From positions 1 to 64,000 of the forward strand of contig JAMORY010000025.1 of assembly GCA_027063305.1 (NCBI GenBank): DNA of 64,000 nucleotides. The letters are read 5' to 3'. Positions 36,069-44,914 of this stretch are shown here, piece by piece. The position numbers and the translations under genes are program-made. Numbering within the stretch: position 1 is the first letter of the stretch; each line of letters begins with the position of its first letter. The DNA comes from Sulfurovum sp. Its GTDB lineage: Bacteria > Campylobacterota > Campylobacteria > Campylobacterales > Sulfurovaceae. Under the pieces are notes generated by a model. The model had not been told where the DNA came from, ran no database searches, and was given only the letters and a program-made list of their open reading frames with translations.

Positions 36069-36854
36069 CTATCCACACTTACCGGGTGCGCACTTCATCG
36101 CACCGCATTTGCCTTCGAGTTTACTTTTGATACTCCCGCTTCTCATACTGTTGATCATCTGCTGTGTCTCTTTGGGATGAGCGATGAACTTGTACCCTTT
36201 GTATAGAGTGAAGAGTCCGTAGAGTACTACCAGCATGGCAGCCAGTTTCATCATCGTACCGCGCAGGTTCCCTCGTTGTAGGAACTTGGTGACCGTTCCA
36301 AGAAAGAAGAGTGCGGGGATGGTCGCCAAACCGAAGGTTGCCATGACGATCGCACCCCAGAGCGGGCTTGCCGTACTGGCGGCGAAGATCGCAAAGGAGT
36401 AGACCAGTCCACAGGGAATGATACCGTTGAGCATACCAAGAAGGTAGAAGCTTGAGAGCGATCTGTCTTGGATAAGAGAGCGGAAGGTCTGCTGGAACCA
36501 TCCTTGTTTGGAGATGGAGACCTCCGCAGAGTTGAGGAACTTGAAGTTCCCCAGAAGCGAAGCACCTGCCATGATCATCAGTATTCCCGTAAGGACAAAG
36601 AGTACACCTTTGGTTGTCGGGGTAAAGGCGATCGCCTTTCCTATAAGCCCGAACATCGCTCCGAGAATGGTATAGGTGGTGACACGCCCGAAGTTGTATG
36701 CCAGGTGCGAGAGTGTCTGCTCCCGTATCGAAGCGTTCGGATCGATCTTGCTGGAACTGTATGCAACGACAATACCGCCGCACATACCGATACAGTGCCC
36801 GACACTTCCTAGAAATGCCGTACTTAGGATAATGATAAGGTCAATATTGTTCAT
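36069..36854 (-). CDS. DsbD_2/UreH-type membrane protein with Cys-rich tail
   Basis: 261 residues with six or seven spans, of the sulfite exporter TauE/SafE-like group that includes CcdA/UreH relatives acting in cytochrome c oxidase maturation or copper handling. The N-terminal GHCIGMCGGIV carries a Cys pair inside the first span, and IIPCGLVYSF a Cys-Pro in a later one, as in thiol- or metal-transferring members. The C-terminus KCGAMKCAPGKCG adds three or four Cys, suggesting a metal-binding tail. With the many cytochromes nearby, a maturation role is plausible. Confidence 0.8.
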   Translation of the reverse strand: MNNIDLIIILSTAFLGSVGHCIGMCGGIVVAYSSSKIDPNASIREQTLSHLAYNFGRVTTYTILGAMFGLIGKAIAFTPTTKGVLFVLTGILMIMAGASLLGNFKFLNSAEVSISKQGWFQQTFRSLIQDRSLSSFYLLGMLNGIIPCGLVYSFAIFAASTASPLWGAIVMATFGLATIPALFFLGTVTKFLQRGNLRGTMMKLAAMLVVLYGLFTLYKGYKFIAHPKETQQMINSMRSGSIKSKLEGKCGAMKCAPGKCG

Positions 36855-36934
36855 GGGTCCTTCTCGTGTTTTAATGTAAAACTATATTATTATTTTGCTA
36901 ATATAACGTTAAGTATTTCGATCGAAGGATAAAA

Positions 36935-37375
36935 ATGTTTAAGACGCTGAAGCGTGGCATTGTCAAAATGTTTAGGGAGTTCCTTGTCTATCATAACAGC
37001 TCACTGGAGTTCCGTGCCAAACTTTTGACACTCATGGTCTCCAGTAACGGAGAGATCAGCGAGTGTGAGAAGCACAAGCTCAAAGAGATCGCCCATGCGA
37101 TCTACAAAGAGGATGAGGAACGTGCGGATCTGTTGATCGATACGGTGATGGAGTATCATACCAAGATCGTGACCAATAATGGGTTGGACTTCGAACACCT
37201 CATACAGTTGGTGGCACGTGAGGTCAAAGAGGTGAAGCGTTTTTGTCAAAAGATCGATATCGACCTTTTGATGCAATTGCATGAGTGTATGGATGAGGAG
37301 GATGAAGAGGAGAGACTCTTCCAGATACGTATCATCGAGTTCCTAGAGAGTCTAAAAGAGGAGTGTCAAGTCTAA
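36935..37375 (+). CDS. Hypothetical helical protein, TerB-like
   Basis: 146 residues, wholly helical by eye, with a basic N-terminal 20 residues and an acidic remainder ending in an EEDEEERLFQ stretch. The pattern FRAKLLTLMVSSNGEISECE recalls TerB/DjlA-type domains (acidic residues in a helix-turn after a hydrophobic helix). Its stop is immediately followed by the ATG of the acylphosphatase gene. The TerB assignment is tentative. Confidence 0.55.
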   Translation: MFKTLKRGIVKMFREFLVYHNSSLEFRAKLLTLMVSSNGEISECEKHKLKEIAHAIYKEDEERADLLIDTVMEYHTKIVTNNGLDFEHLIQLVAREVKEVKRFCQKIDIDLLMQLHECMDEEDEEERLFQIRIIEFLESLKEECQV

Positions 37376-37658
37376 ATGGTGTGGTATCGTTTTATTTCTT
37401 ATGGCAAAGTACAGCATGTCTACTATCGCAAGTTCATCTCCGGGGCAATGATGCGTGCGGGGTTCAATGGGTATGTCAGAAATCTCGATGACGGTACGGT
37501 GGAGACGGTGGTGTTCATCATAGATGAAGAGAACGATCTGCCGCGTGCAATGAAGATCCTTAAAGAGGGGGTCACCTATGAGTGAAGTGGAGAAGGTAGA
37601 GTATGAGATCATCGATGATGTTGAGATCAATATAGATGGTTTTGAGATACGCTATTGA
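37376..37658 (+). pseudogene. acyP: Acylphosphatase gene split by a frameshift in a G5 run
   Basis: The first frame gives 69 residues with the acylphosphatase signature: YGKVQHVYYRKF (catalytic Arg) and GYVRNLDDGTVE (catalytic Asn). It runs out at TGA (37583-37585) after LKEGVTYE. In the next frame the family C-terminus continues: removal of one G from GGGGG (37567-37571) reads LKEGSPMSEVEKVEY and then DGFEIRY to a stop at 37656-37658, giving a full-length family protein of about 93 residues. The enzyme hydrolyses acyl phosphates. It may be a sequencing error, a true null or a phase-variable tract; the open 25-codon ATG frame at 37578 is its severed end. Confidence 0.8.
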
Positions 37659-37673
37659 TAAAGGAGATATAAC

Positions 37674-37874
37674 ATGGCAAGCGGATGGGGATGTCAGTTC
37701 CTTGGAAAGAACGGTGATATCAAAGAGTGGTGTATGAAACTGCACCACCCGTGTGATCCGGGATGCAAAGGGTGTATCATCTACGGACAGGTGGAGTTCT
37801 CCCAGCCTCAGATCGATGAGGAACAGGAGAAGAAAATGAAAAATCGGAGTGATAATCCGTTGGGGGAGAGGTAA
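37674..37874 (+). CDS. Small Cys-rich protein, 66 residues
   Basis: Begins MASGWGCQFLGKNGDIKEWC and carries HPCDPGCKGCII, five cysteines in the first 35 residues, followed by a charged tail. The spacing CxxxCxxC suggests a metal or Fe-S site. AAAGGAG precedes the ATG well. It follows the split acylphosphatase gene and precedes the A+T-rich defence module. I have no family name for it. Confidence 0.7.
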   Translation: MASGWGCQFLGKNGDIKEWCMKLHHPCDPGCKGCIIYGQVEFSQPQIDEEQEKKMKNRSDNPLGER

Positions 37875-37963
37875 CACTGAAAGTAAGTTTCAAGCAATAG
37901 AAAAAGAAAATTTTAGATAGAATGATGATTATATTTGAATGAGGGGAGTTGCTTGTTTTTATT

Positions 37964-40900
37964 ATGAATAAATCACCAAAAGATGTACTCAAAAAATCAT
38001 ATCTTAAAGAAAAACCTGTAGAAAAAGAGATTGATGAATTTATTAAAGCCATAGAAGATCTGAAAAATGAAATCCATGAGAATGAAAGTGAAGAATACAA
38101 TAAAAATCTCCTTCCTACTTTTTTTCAATCTATTGGCTATCGAGACTATAAAATCAATACAAAGGGGCGAATAGATCTTGCTATTTACAATAAAGAGAGT
38201 ATTCCCGAAGTCATTATAGAGGCAAAAGCACCTAAAAATAGATCGGAAATGATCAGTCATGACAACTTCAACAAAAAAGCATTTCATGAGGCATTACTCT
38301 ATTTTTTACAAGAGATAAATAAAGAACATAACTACGATATCCGTCATGTTATTATTACCAATATGTATGAATGGTATGTTTTTGATGCGGCTGAGTTCAA
38401 TAAGATCGCTTCCAATAAAAAAATAAAAAAATTCTATATCGATACGGAAATTAAAAAACGAAGCCTGTTTCAGCTCAATCATGATAAATATGAAACATTT
38501 AGACAGATACTTGAGAGTGAAAAAGTACTACAAAACTTGGACTATGTACGCTTTAATCTCAAAGATGACTTTAATAAAACTTACATCAAAAACTTATACA
38601 AATTTCTTTCACCAAGACATTTGTTAAAACAATATATTGAGTCTGATTCCAATACGCTTAATACCAAGTTCTATGATGAGTTGCTCTATATTTTAGGATT
38701 GGAAGAGACTTCGGGTAACAAAAAATTGATTCAGCGTATCTCTCCTTCAAAAAGAAGTTACGGTTCACTGATAGAAAACACCATACGCAAACTTGAAACT
38801 GAGACGGAGTGTAGAGGTAAAGAGAACGAAGAGGAGCTCTTTGAAATTGCATTGGGGCTTAATATTACATGGCTTAACAGAATACTTTTTCTGAAGCTAC
38901 TTGAAGCAAAGCTTTTAACGATCCATAACGGGAAGTATCCAAAGTTTCTCTCTTTTGAAATAGTGAGAGAGTTTGATAATCTTAATACACTGTTCTTTGA
39001 AGTATTGGCAATAGATATCACAGAAAGAAAAGCTATTTATATTGATGCATTTAAAGAGATACCTTATCTGAACAGTGTGCTTTTTGAGACCACAAAGCAA
39101 GAGTGTGACTATTTGCGTATAAGTAACTTGAAGGATAACGCCAAGATTAAAGTCCTTTCAAAATCTGTCTTGACGCAGCATAGAAATGAGGAATTAAATA
39201 CTTTGGAGTATCTGCTTAAATTCCTCTCTGCTTATGACTTCGCGACAGATTCGAGTGCAGAGTTTAAAAATGAACATACGCTCATCAATGCTTCTGTTTT
39301 AGGATTGATTTTTGAAAAATTGAACGGTTATAAGGATGGAAGTTTCTATACACCAAGTTTCATTACGATGTATATGACCCGTCAGACCATACGAAATGCA
39401 GTCGTATCCAAATTTAATGAAGCATTGAAAGATGATCATATTGTATTTGAAAGTTTTAGTGAATTAAAGAACTATAGCGAAGCCAATTTTTATAAAGAGG
39501 ATTTTAAAAAGAGAGCAAACCAAATTTTAGATAGTATCACCATAGTTGATCCTGCGGTAGGTAGTGGACATTTTTTGGTTTCGGCACTTAATGAACTGCT
39601 TGTAGTAAAAAGTGAATTGAAAGTGTTAAGAGGTTTGGCTGCCTACAATGTGACAAATGAAAACGATGAACTTTACATAGAAAACAAAGAGGGTGTTTTT
39701 TTTGAATATAGATTCGGTGCATCTGGCAAAATAGATAAAGAAGCACAAGAGGTGCAAAAAGCGCTTTTTCATGAAAAACAAAAGATCATAGAAAATCAAC
39801 TATTCGGTGTTGATATCAATCCAAACTCCGCACAGATCACTAGACTGAGGCTTTGGATAGAACTGCTTAAGCACAGCTATTATGATGATAACGGTATGTT
39901 TGTTACGATGCCCAATATTGATATCAATATTAAAGCTGGAAATTCACTCATAAGCCGTTACAGTTTGCATGATGAGATAGATATCCCTAACATACAGTAT
40001 GATATTGAACGGTATAAAAGTATTGTCAAAGAGTACAAAGAAGGTATTTTTTCTGTTACTAAAGATGAGATACGAAGTGTGATAGATGACCTTAAAGAGA
40101 AGTTTAAACTCTCTCTTAAAGCAGAATGGAAAGAGATCAAAAAGCAAAAAGAGTTATTAAAAGAGTATGTTAGCGAGTATGGTTTTCATAATCTCTCTGA
40201 CGATTTATCGCTTCTGGCGGTCAAAGAGGGATATAGACCGCAAGGTACACTTTTTGGTGACGATGATGAGACTATCACAAAAGCAAAAGCTAAAAAGAGA
40301 GAAAAACTACTGAAAAAGTTGATAGATATCACCCATCAGATAGATGAAAAACTCAATGGAAAGATCTACGAAAATGCTTTTGAGTGGCGGTTCGAGTTTC
40401 CCGAAGTGCTGGATGATGAGGGGAACTTTGTAGGGTTTGATGTGGTGATCGGCAATCCGCCGTATATCATGGAAGATGATAACAAGTCGGCATTTAACGG
40501 GTTACATGAGGTGCCGTGTTATCAAGGAAAAACAGATATTTGGCACCTGTTTACCTGCAAAGCGATTGAAATAGCCAAGCAAGACGGATATATAAGCTTC
40601 ATTGCCAAAAACCAATGGCTTGACAGTGCAAGTGCTTCAAATATGCGTAGAGTGCTCTATGACCATACTTCTATTGAAAAAATCATAGATTTTGGTACCA
40701 ATATGGTCTTTAAAGATGCTGCACAACAGACAATGATATTTGTATTAAAAAAGAGTAGTGAAGGAAAAGAACATCATATAGATTATGTTAAATATGCGGA
40801 CAAAGTATCTTTAGAAGAGATTACGGAACATTTGCATGATATGGAGCCGTCCGAGTTTGTGAAAATGGGACAAAAAATACTTCCAAGAGAGTATGATGAG

Positions 40901-41791
40901 AAGGAGAATATTGGTTTTTCTTCTCCTGAAGCGGAAGCTATTTTGTATAAAATAGAGAAACGGAAAAACTTCATTTTTGACGAAAAAGAGGAGATGATAC
41001 AGGGTATCATCGGTGGACCAGATAAAGCCTTTATCATTCCCAAAGAAGCGTTGAATAGTTTTGAGGAGAAAGAAAAAATCTACTTCAAAATGCTTCATAC
41101 CCATACCGATAGATACTATACAGAAGATACGGACAAATATATTTGTTATATTGCCAAACATAATTTTAAAGATAAAGATATTGAAGATTATCCAAATATA
41201 AACAATATGTTGTTGCCTTACAAATCATACATAGATGAAAAAGGAAAAGAAAAAGGATTGGCACATAGAAGAGAGGTTCTTAAAGGTAGTATTGAGTGGT
41301 ATCATCTTTGGTGGGCGCGAGATGAATCTTTTTTTAAAGAAGGAGCTAAACTTATTTTTGCATCTCGTACATTAGGTAAAAACTTTACTTATACCGATAA
41401 AGTATTTTATGGTTCAAGAAATCTTTTCTTTATCAAGTCAAATAGAGTAGATCTTAAATATATAGTAGCCCTGCTCAACTCCTCTTTGATGTACTTTTAT
41501 ATGCAGGAGAGACTCAAACATACGGGTGATTTGTTACAAATTGATAAAAATCAGTTTATGAAAATACCACTTTATGTCCCTGAAAATAGTGAAAAGTTTG
41601 GTCAAGTTGTAGATAAAATTATTGACATTAAAAAACAAAACCAAGATACTACCGAACTTGAAGCTCAGATAGACCAAATGGTGTATGAACTGTACGGTTT
41701 GAATGAGGAGGAGATTGCCATTGTAGAAGGCAGGGAGTTTGAACCGGAGGATGAAATGGGGTATAATAGCACTATGGAGAATGCAGAATGA
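37964..41791 (+). CDS. Type IIG restriction-modification enzyme (Eco57I-like)
   Basis: 1275 residues in one chain. The N-terminal domain carries a PD-(D/E)xK pattern (D71 in GRIDLAIY, E86 and K88 in IIEAK), a likely nuclease. A helical region follows, then an N6-adenine methylase with motif I DPAVGSGHF (near residue 528) and motif IV GNPPY (near 829), and a C-terminal target-recognition region. This is the layout of enzymes that cut and methylate with the same polypeptide. Codon use is strikingly A+T-rich compared with flanking genes, which suggests transfer. The start at 37964 is taken because a GAGGGGAG lies upstream; a TTG at 37949 is too close to it. The stop overlaps darG (ATGA). No separate specificity gene is present. 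Confidence 0.85.
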   Translation: MNKSPKDVLKKSYLKEKPVEKEIDEFIKAIEDLKNEIHENESEEYNKNLLPTFFQSIGYRDYKINTKGRIDLAIYNKESIPEVIIEAKAPKNRSEMISHDNFNKKAFHEALLYFLQEINKEHNYDIRHVIITNMYEWYVFDAAEFNKIASNKKIKKFYIDTEIKKRSLFQLNHDKYETFRQILESEKVLQNLDYVRFNLKDDFNKTYIKNLYKFLSPRHLLKQYIESDSNTLNTKFYDELLYILGLEETSGNKKLIQRISPSKRSYGSLIENTIRKLETETECRGKENEEELFEIALGLNITWLNRILFLKLLEAKLLTIHNGKYPKFLSFEIVREFDNLNTLFFEVLAIDITERKAIYIDAFKEIPYLNSVLFETTKQECDYLRISNLKDNAKIKVLSKSVLTQHRNEELNTLEYLLKFLSAYDFATDSSAEFKNEHTLINASVLGLIFEKLNGYKDGSFYTPSFITMYMTRQTIRNAVVSKFNEALKDDHIVFESFSELKNYSEANFYKEDFKKRANQILDSITIVDPAVGSGHFLVSALNELLVVKSELKVLRGLAAYNVTNENDELYIENKEGVFFEYRFGASGKIDKEAQEVQKALFHEKQKIIENQLFGVDINPNSAQITRLRLWIELLKHSYYDDNGMFVTMPNIDINIKAGNSLISRYSLHDEIDIPNIQYDIERYKSIVKEYKEGIFSVTKDEIRSVIDDLKEKFKLSLKAEWKEIKKQKELLKEYVSEYGFHNLSDDLSLLAVKEGYRPQGTLFGDDDETITKAKAKKREKLLKKLIDITHQIDEKLNGKIYENAFEWRFEFPEVLDDEGNFVGFDVVIGNPPYIMEDDNKSAFNGLHEVPCYQGKTDIWHLFTCKAIEIAKQDGYISFIAKNQWLDSASASNMRRVLYDHTSIEKIIDFGTNMVFKDAAQQTMIFVLKKSSEGKEHHIDYVKYADKVSLEEITEHLHDMEPSEFVKMGQKILPREYDEKENIGFSSPEAEAILYKIEKRKNFIFDEKEEMIQGIIGGPDKAFIIPKEALNSFEEKEKIYFKMLHTHTDRYYTEDTDKYICYIAKHNFKDKDIEDYPNINNMLLPYKSYIDEKGKEKGLAHRREVLKGSIEWYHLWWARDESFFKEGAKLIFASRTLGKNFTYTDKVFYGSRNLFFIKSNRVDLKYIVALLNSSLMYFYMQERLKHTGDLLQIDKNQFMKIPLYVPENSEKFGQVVDKIIDIKKQNQDTTELEAQIDQMVYELYGLNEEEIAIVEGREFEPEDEMGYNSTMENAE

Positions 41792-42693
41792 TCACCTATG
41801 TCCGTACCAATATCTTTGAGTCTAATGCTCAAGTGCTTGTTAATACCGTCAATACCGTAGGGGTCATGGGCAAAGGACTTGCCAAAGAGTTCAAACGTCT
41901 CTATCCGGAGATGTTTAAACAGTATCAGAAATTCTGCGAACAGGGTCAGTTGACCGTCGGTAAATTACAGCTCTATAAAACACCTAACAAGTGGATACTG
42001 AATTTCCCTACCAAAGCCAACTGGAGACATCCATCTAAACTGGAATATATTGAGCAGGGTCTACAAAAATTCGTAGACAATTATGCAAGGCTTGGCATTA
42101 CCTCCATTGCTTTTCCGATGCTCGGATGCGGAAATGGCGGTCTCTCATGGGAAGATGAGGTCAAACCGCTTATGGAGAAGTATTTGGCTGATCTCCCCAT
42201 AGAGATCTACATTCACATTGCCAAACAAGATGCTTATAAACCGGAACATCATGATCAAGCTCAGATCGACCGGTGGTTGCACAGTGAACCCGACTATCTC
42301 TCCGCTGTTGAGTTCATCGGTGATCTAAGACGCCATTACGCAGGCTTGATCAATACAGTCAATAAAATGCATATCGGTATGGAGATCAGCATAGAACAGA
42401 TAGGAGAGCAAGAACTATTCTGTCTGGAAAATGATACGATCCACCTCTGTTTGGATGAAGTGAGTCTTACGGGTATGTGGCAGTCACTCAGAGAGAATGG
42501 TATATTGCGCGCATCCATGCTCTCTTCCGATCTGGCGAAACATGCTGAATATGTGATGGTTTTTCTTAGTGAGTTGGACTATCTGGTACTGACTCAGATA
42601 GGAGACAACGAAGATGAACTGGCAGTAAGACTACTCTCGCATAAACAGCCGCTTAAAGAGCCTGAGCAAGTATTTTTTGGTGATGTTGCGTAG
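41788..42693 (+). CDS. darG: DarG-like macrodomain protein (DNA ADP-ribosylglycohydrolase antitoxin)
   Basis: 301 residues. Residues 1-155 form a macrodomain of the DarG type: NTVNTVGVMGKGLAKEF binds ADP-ribose, and LNFPTKANWR carries the Lys (K76) that corresponds to the DarG catalytic lysine, with LGCGNGGL later. It would remove ADP-ribose from thymidines modified by DarT. Residues 156-301 are an extra helical/beta region that may contact the toxin. Its ATG overlaps the restriction-modification stop, and its own stop overlaps the next gene. Here antitoxin precedes toxin, the reverse of the usual darT-darG order. Confidence 0.85.
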   Translation: MITYVRTNIFESNAQVLVNTVNTVGVMGKGLAKEFKRLYPEMFKQYQKFCEQGQLTVGKLQLYKTPNKWILNFPTKANWRHPSKLEYIEQGLQKFVDNYARLGITSIAFPMLGCGNGGLSWEDEVKPLMEKYLADLPIEIYIHIAKQDAYKPEHHDQAQIDRWLHSEPDYLSAVEFIGDLRRHYAGLINTVNKMHIGMEISIEQIGEQELFCLENDTIHLCLDEVSLTGMWQSLRENGILRASMLSSDLAKHAEYVMVFLSELDYLVLTQIGDNEDELAVRLLSHKQPLKEPEQVFFGDVA

Positions 42694-42695
42694 TG

Positions 42696-43673
42696 ATGAA
42701 CAGAGAAGCATTTGCCAAAGCATTTAAGAGGCAGTTGGCTGAGAGCTATCAAGACGGTTATCAGGCGTGGTGGCACAAGTACCTTTTTCACTTTAGTGAT
42801 ATAAGCAATGTTATTTCCATTTTAAACTCAGGCAGGCTCTATAGTCGAAACAGAGCACTCGAATTGGGACTCATGCAAAATGATAATGCCGATGATGATG
42901 TTATAGAACATACCACGTTGGATGCAAAGGATTATGTACGCTTTTACTTCGGAGCATTGACACCGACACAGTATCACAATGAAGGGTTTAAGCCGCAAAA
43001 CCAAATTACCAACAACGCACACTGTCCGGTACCGGTTTTTTTACTCTTTGATTTTGTCTCGCTTTTAAGTTATCAAGAGTGTCGTTTCAGTAGCGGCAAT
43101 ATTGCCGCTTCAGGGGTCGATATCTATAGTGACATTCAGGATCTTGAGAGATTGGAGTTCGAGCATATATATCATCGTGGTAGTCTTTATGGTGTACCGA
43201 ATGCTTCACATATCACATACTGTAGGCATGCTGAGGTACTCCTCCCTCATGAGCTGGATATATGGGATGCTTTAAAGTTTGTAGTGGTTCGTTCGGAAGC
43301 TGAGAAGCAGACATTGATACATCATTTGAGAGATGATGTTTTAGAGAAGATAGCAGATACAATACGCGTACGAACGAACGGGCTTTTTTATGCGAACAGG
43401 CTCTATGTCAAAGAGGTGAATTTAGTCGATAACGGTTATATCATTACCTTCTCCAAAGCAACAGTACCCGATAGATTTGATTTTCGTTTTATTGTGACGG
43501 ATCGCCGTACCGGAAAGAGCATTATTAAAGAAGTGCCACAAGTTACGCTTGAGAATGCCAAGCCCAAACTGTTAATAGATGGTGATCTAAAAAATAGTAT
43601 ATTGCGTATAGAAATAAATGGGCATTTGGCGTATGAACATGACTTTAGTCACCTGTTGCATATTTTAGTTTAA
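42696..43673 (+). CDS. darT: DarT-like DNA ADP-ribosyltransferase toxin
   Basis: 325 residues. Family features: FHFSDISNVISILNSGRLY near residue 32 (NAD site), DYVRFYFGALTP and the catalytic-Glu-type segment RHAEVLL (near residue 180). DarT proteins transfer ADP-ribose from NAD+ to thymidine in single-stranded DNA and arrest replication, including that of phage. The last 100 residues or so are a beta-rich extension not seen in the short DarT proteins I know. A GTG at 42693 is an alternative start. The stop is directly followed by the end of msrA on the other strand, with no spacer. Confidence 0.82.
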   Translation: MNREAFAKAFKRQLAESYQDGYQAWWHKYLFHFSDISNVISILNSGRLYSRNRALELGLMQNDNADDDVIEHTTLDAKDYVRFYFGALTPTQYHNEGFKPQNQITNNAHCPVPVFLLFDFVSLLSYQECRFSSGNIAASGVDIYSDIQDLERLEFEHIYHRGSLYGVPNASHITYCRHAEVLLPHELDIWDALKFVVVRSEAEKQTLIHHLRDDVLEKIADTIRVRTNGLFYANRLYVKEVNLVDNGYIITFSKATVPDRFDFRFIVTDRRTGKSIIKEVPQVTLENAKPKLLIDGDLKNSILRIEINGHLAYEHDFSHLLHILV

Positions 43674-44204
43674 CTACTCCGCCACCTTATCCCCGAATTT
43701 CTCCATCAACTTCGCGATCTTCGGTGGGATGACGGCATTACAGTAGCCTTGCATCGGGTTTTGGCGGTAATAGTCTTGATGGTAGTCTTCTGCGGGATAG
43801 TAGTTCTTTAGTGGCTCTAGGGTGGTGACGATAGGCTCGCTGTAATCATTTTGCGCACGTGCTATAGCACGTTTTGCCGCTTCGAATTCCTTTTCATTCT
43901 GGTAACAGATACAGCTTCTGTACTGTGTACCCACATCGGCTCCCTGATGGTTGAGCTGGGTCGGGTTGTGTGTTGCAAAAAAGACATCCAAAAGGGTGTC
44001 CATATCGATGATCTCATCATCGTAAGTGATCTTGATCACCTCTGCATAACCGGTATTACCACTACATACGCTTCGGTAGTCCGGGTTTGGCATATCGCCG
44101 TTGGCATAGCCGCTCTCGACATCGCTAACCCCTTTGAGCCTTTCAAATACCGCTTCGGTACACCAGAAGCATCCGCCGCCTACGATGAGTTCTTTTGTTG
44201 CCAT
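43674..44204 (-). CDS. msrA: Peptide methionine sulfoxide reductase A
   Basis: 176 residues. Reduces the S-epimer of methionine sulfoxide in proteins. The N-terminal GGGCFWCTE has the catalytic Cys; GYANG and later EDYHQDYY (substrate Tyr/Asp) are present. The ATG at 44204 follows GGAAAG. It ends in direct contact with the darT stop. No msrB domain is fused. Confidence 0.95.
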   Translation of the reverse strand: MATKELIVGGGCFWCTEAVFERLKGVSDVESGYANGDMPNPDYRSVCSGNTGYAEVIKITYDDEIIDMDTLLDVFFATHNPTQLNHQGADVGTQYRSCICYQNEKEFEAAKRAIARAQNDYSEPIVTTLEPLKNYYPAEDYHQDYYRQNPMQGYCNAVIPPKIAKLMEKFGDKVAE

Positions 44205-44232
44205 GTTCTTTCCTTGCAAAATAGGTTTATTG

Positions 44233-44253
44233 GGGTCGGTTTTGTGCCGACCC
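44233..44253. repeat. REP-like hairpin upstream of msrA
   Basis: GGGTCGG (44233-44239) pairs with CCGACCC (44247-44253); on the minus strand it is followed by CCAATAAA. It lies in the divergent gap between msrA and trxC and shares the GGGTCGG style of other palindromes in the window. Confidence 0.5.
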
Positions 44254-44316
44254 ATTATTATGTTAGGGTTTAGTAAAAATGCAACCTCAGGTACATTTTC
44301 TTCGTTGCTTGTGTGC

Positions 44317-44322
44317 TATAAT
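44317..44322 (+). promoter_or_regulatory. trxC promoter -10 box
   Basis: TATAAT at 44317-44322, with an upstream TGTGC that could act as an extended -10. Confidence 0.5.
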
Positions 44323-44373
44323 AACCCAGAAAAATAAGAGATGACTAAAAATAATGAAAATGGAGGATGAAAG

Positions 44374-44802
44374 ATGACTGTCAATGTCGTATGTCCACAC
44401 TGTGGAAAAGTGAACCGTATCCCGAAAAAGGACTCCTATGCCAAAGCCAACTGCGGTGCATGTAAGAGCTCTTTGCTCGATGCCAAGCCTGTAGAGGTCA
44501 ATGGCAGTAGTTTTGGCAACTTTATTGCCAATTCCGATCTGCCTGTAGTAGTGGATTTCTGGGCACCGTGGTGCGGTCCGTGCCGTATGATGGCACCTGC
44601 ATTCGAGGAGGCTGCCAGATCCCTGCCGCTTAAGGCGCAGTTCTTGAAGGTCAATACCGAAGAGAACCCGCAGCTTGGCGGGCAGTACGGTATTAGAAGT
44701 ATCCCGACGATGGTACTCTTTAAAGGAGGACGTGAAGTGGATCGTGTCAGCGGTGCACTCAGCAGCGATCAGATCAGACAATGGGTCGCACGTTACCTCT
44801 AA
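44374..44802 (+). CDS. trxC: Thioredoxin 2 with zinc ribbon
   Basis: 142 residues. The N-terminal CPHC and CGAC pairs (residues 8-11 and 28-31) form the zinc ribbon of TrxC; the thioredoxin fold follows with active site WCGPC (about residues 69-73) and the cis-Pro in RSIPTMV. It supplies reducing power, plausibly for MsrA across the divergent gap. GGAGGATGAAAG precedes the ATG. Confidence 0.95.
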   Translation: MTVNVVCPHCGKVNRIPKKDSYAKANCGACKSSLLDAKPVEVNGSSFGNFIANSDLPVVVDFWAPWCGPCRMMAPAFEEAARSLPLKAQFLKVNTEENPQLGGQYGIRSIPTMVLFKGGREVDRVSGALSSDQIRQWVARYL

Positions 44803-44814
44803 ACCATACAATGC

Positions 44815-44843
44815 GCACCCTCCATCTTGCAGAGGGTGCTTTG
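44815..44843 (+). terminator. Terminator of trxC
   Basis: GCACCCTC (44815-44822), loop, GAGGGTGC (44832-44839), then TTTGTT: a clear intrinsic terminator form. Confidence 0.75.
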
Positions 44844-44864
44844 TTACTTTCTTTTGAAATATGC

Positions 44865-44870
44865 TACAAT
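44865..44870 (+). promoter_or_regulatory. -10 box of the second two-component operon
   Basis: TACAAT at 44865-44870 preceded by ATGC, about 45 bases before the response regulator ATG. Confidence 0.45.
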
Positions 44871-44914
44871 ACTCTCTATGATCCACCCCAAAGAAATATC
44901 TACCTAGGAATGTC

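Noticed and set aside
36935-37375. Firm TerB assignment
   Set aside because: Only the helical pattern fits; key metal-site residues cannot be confirmed by eye, so it was left as tentative.
37578-37658. Separate 26-codon gene after acylphosphatase
   Set aside because: It is the severed C-terminus of the acylphosphatase in the next frame.
37964-41791. PglX (BREX) methylase
   Set aside because: An N-terminal nuclease-like D...ExK is present and no other BREX genes (pglZ, brxC, brxL) are near; type IIG fits better.
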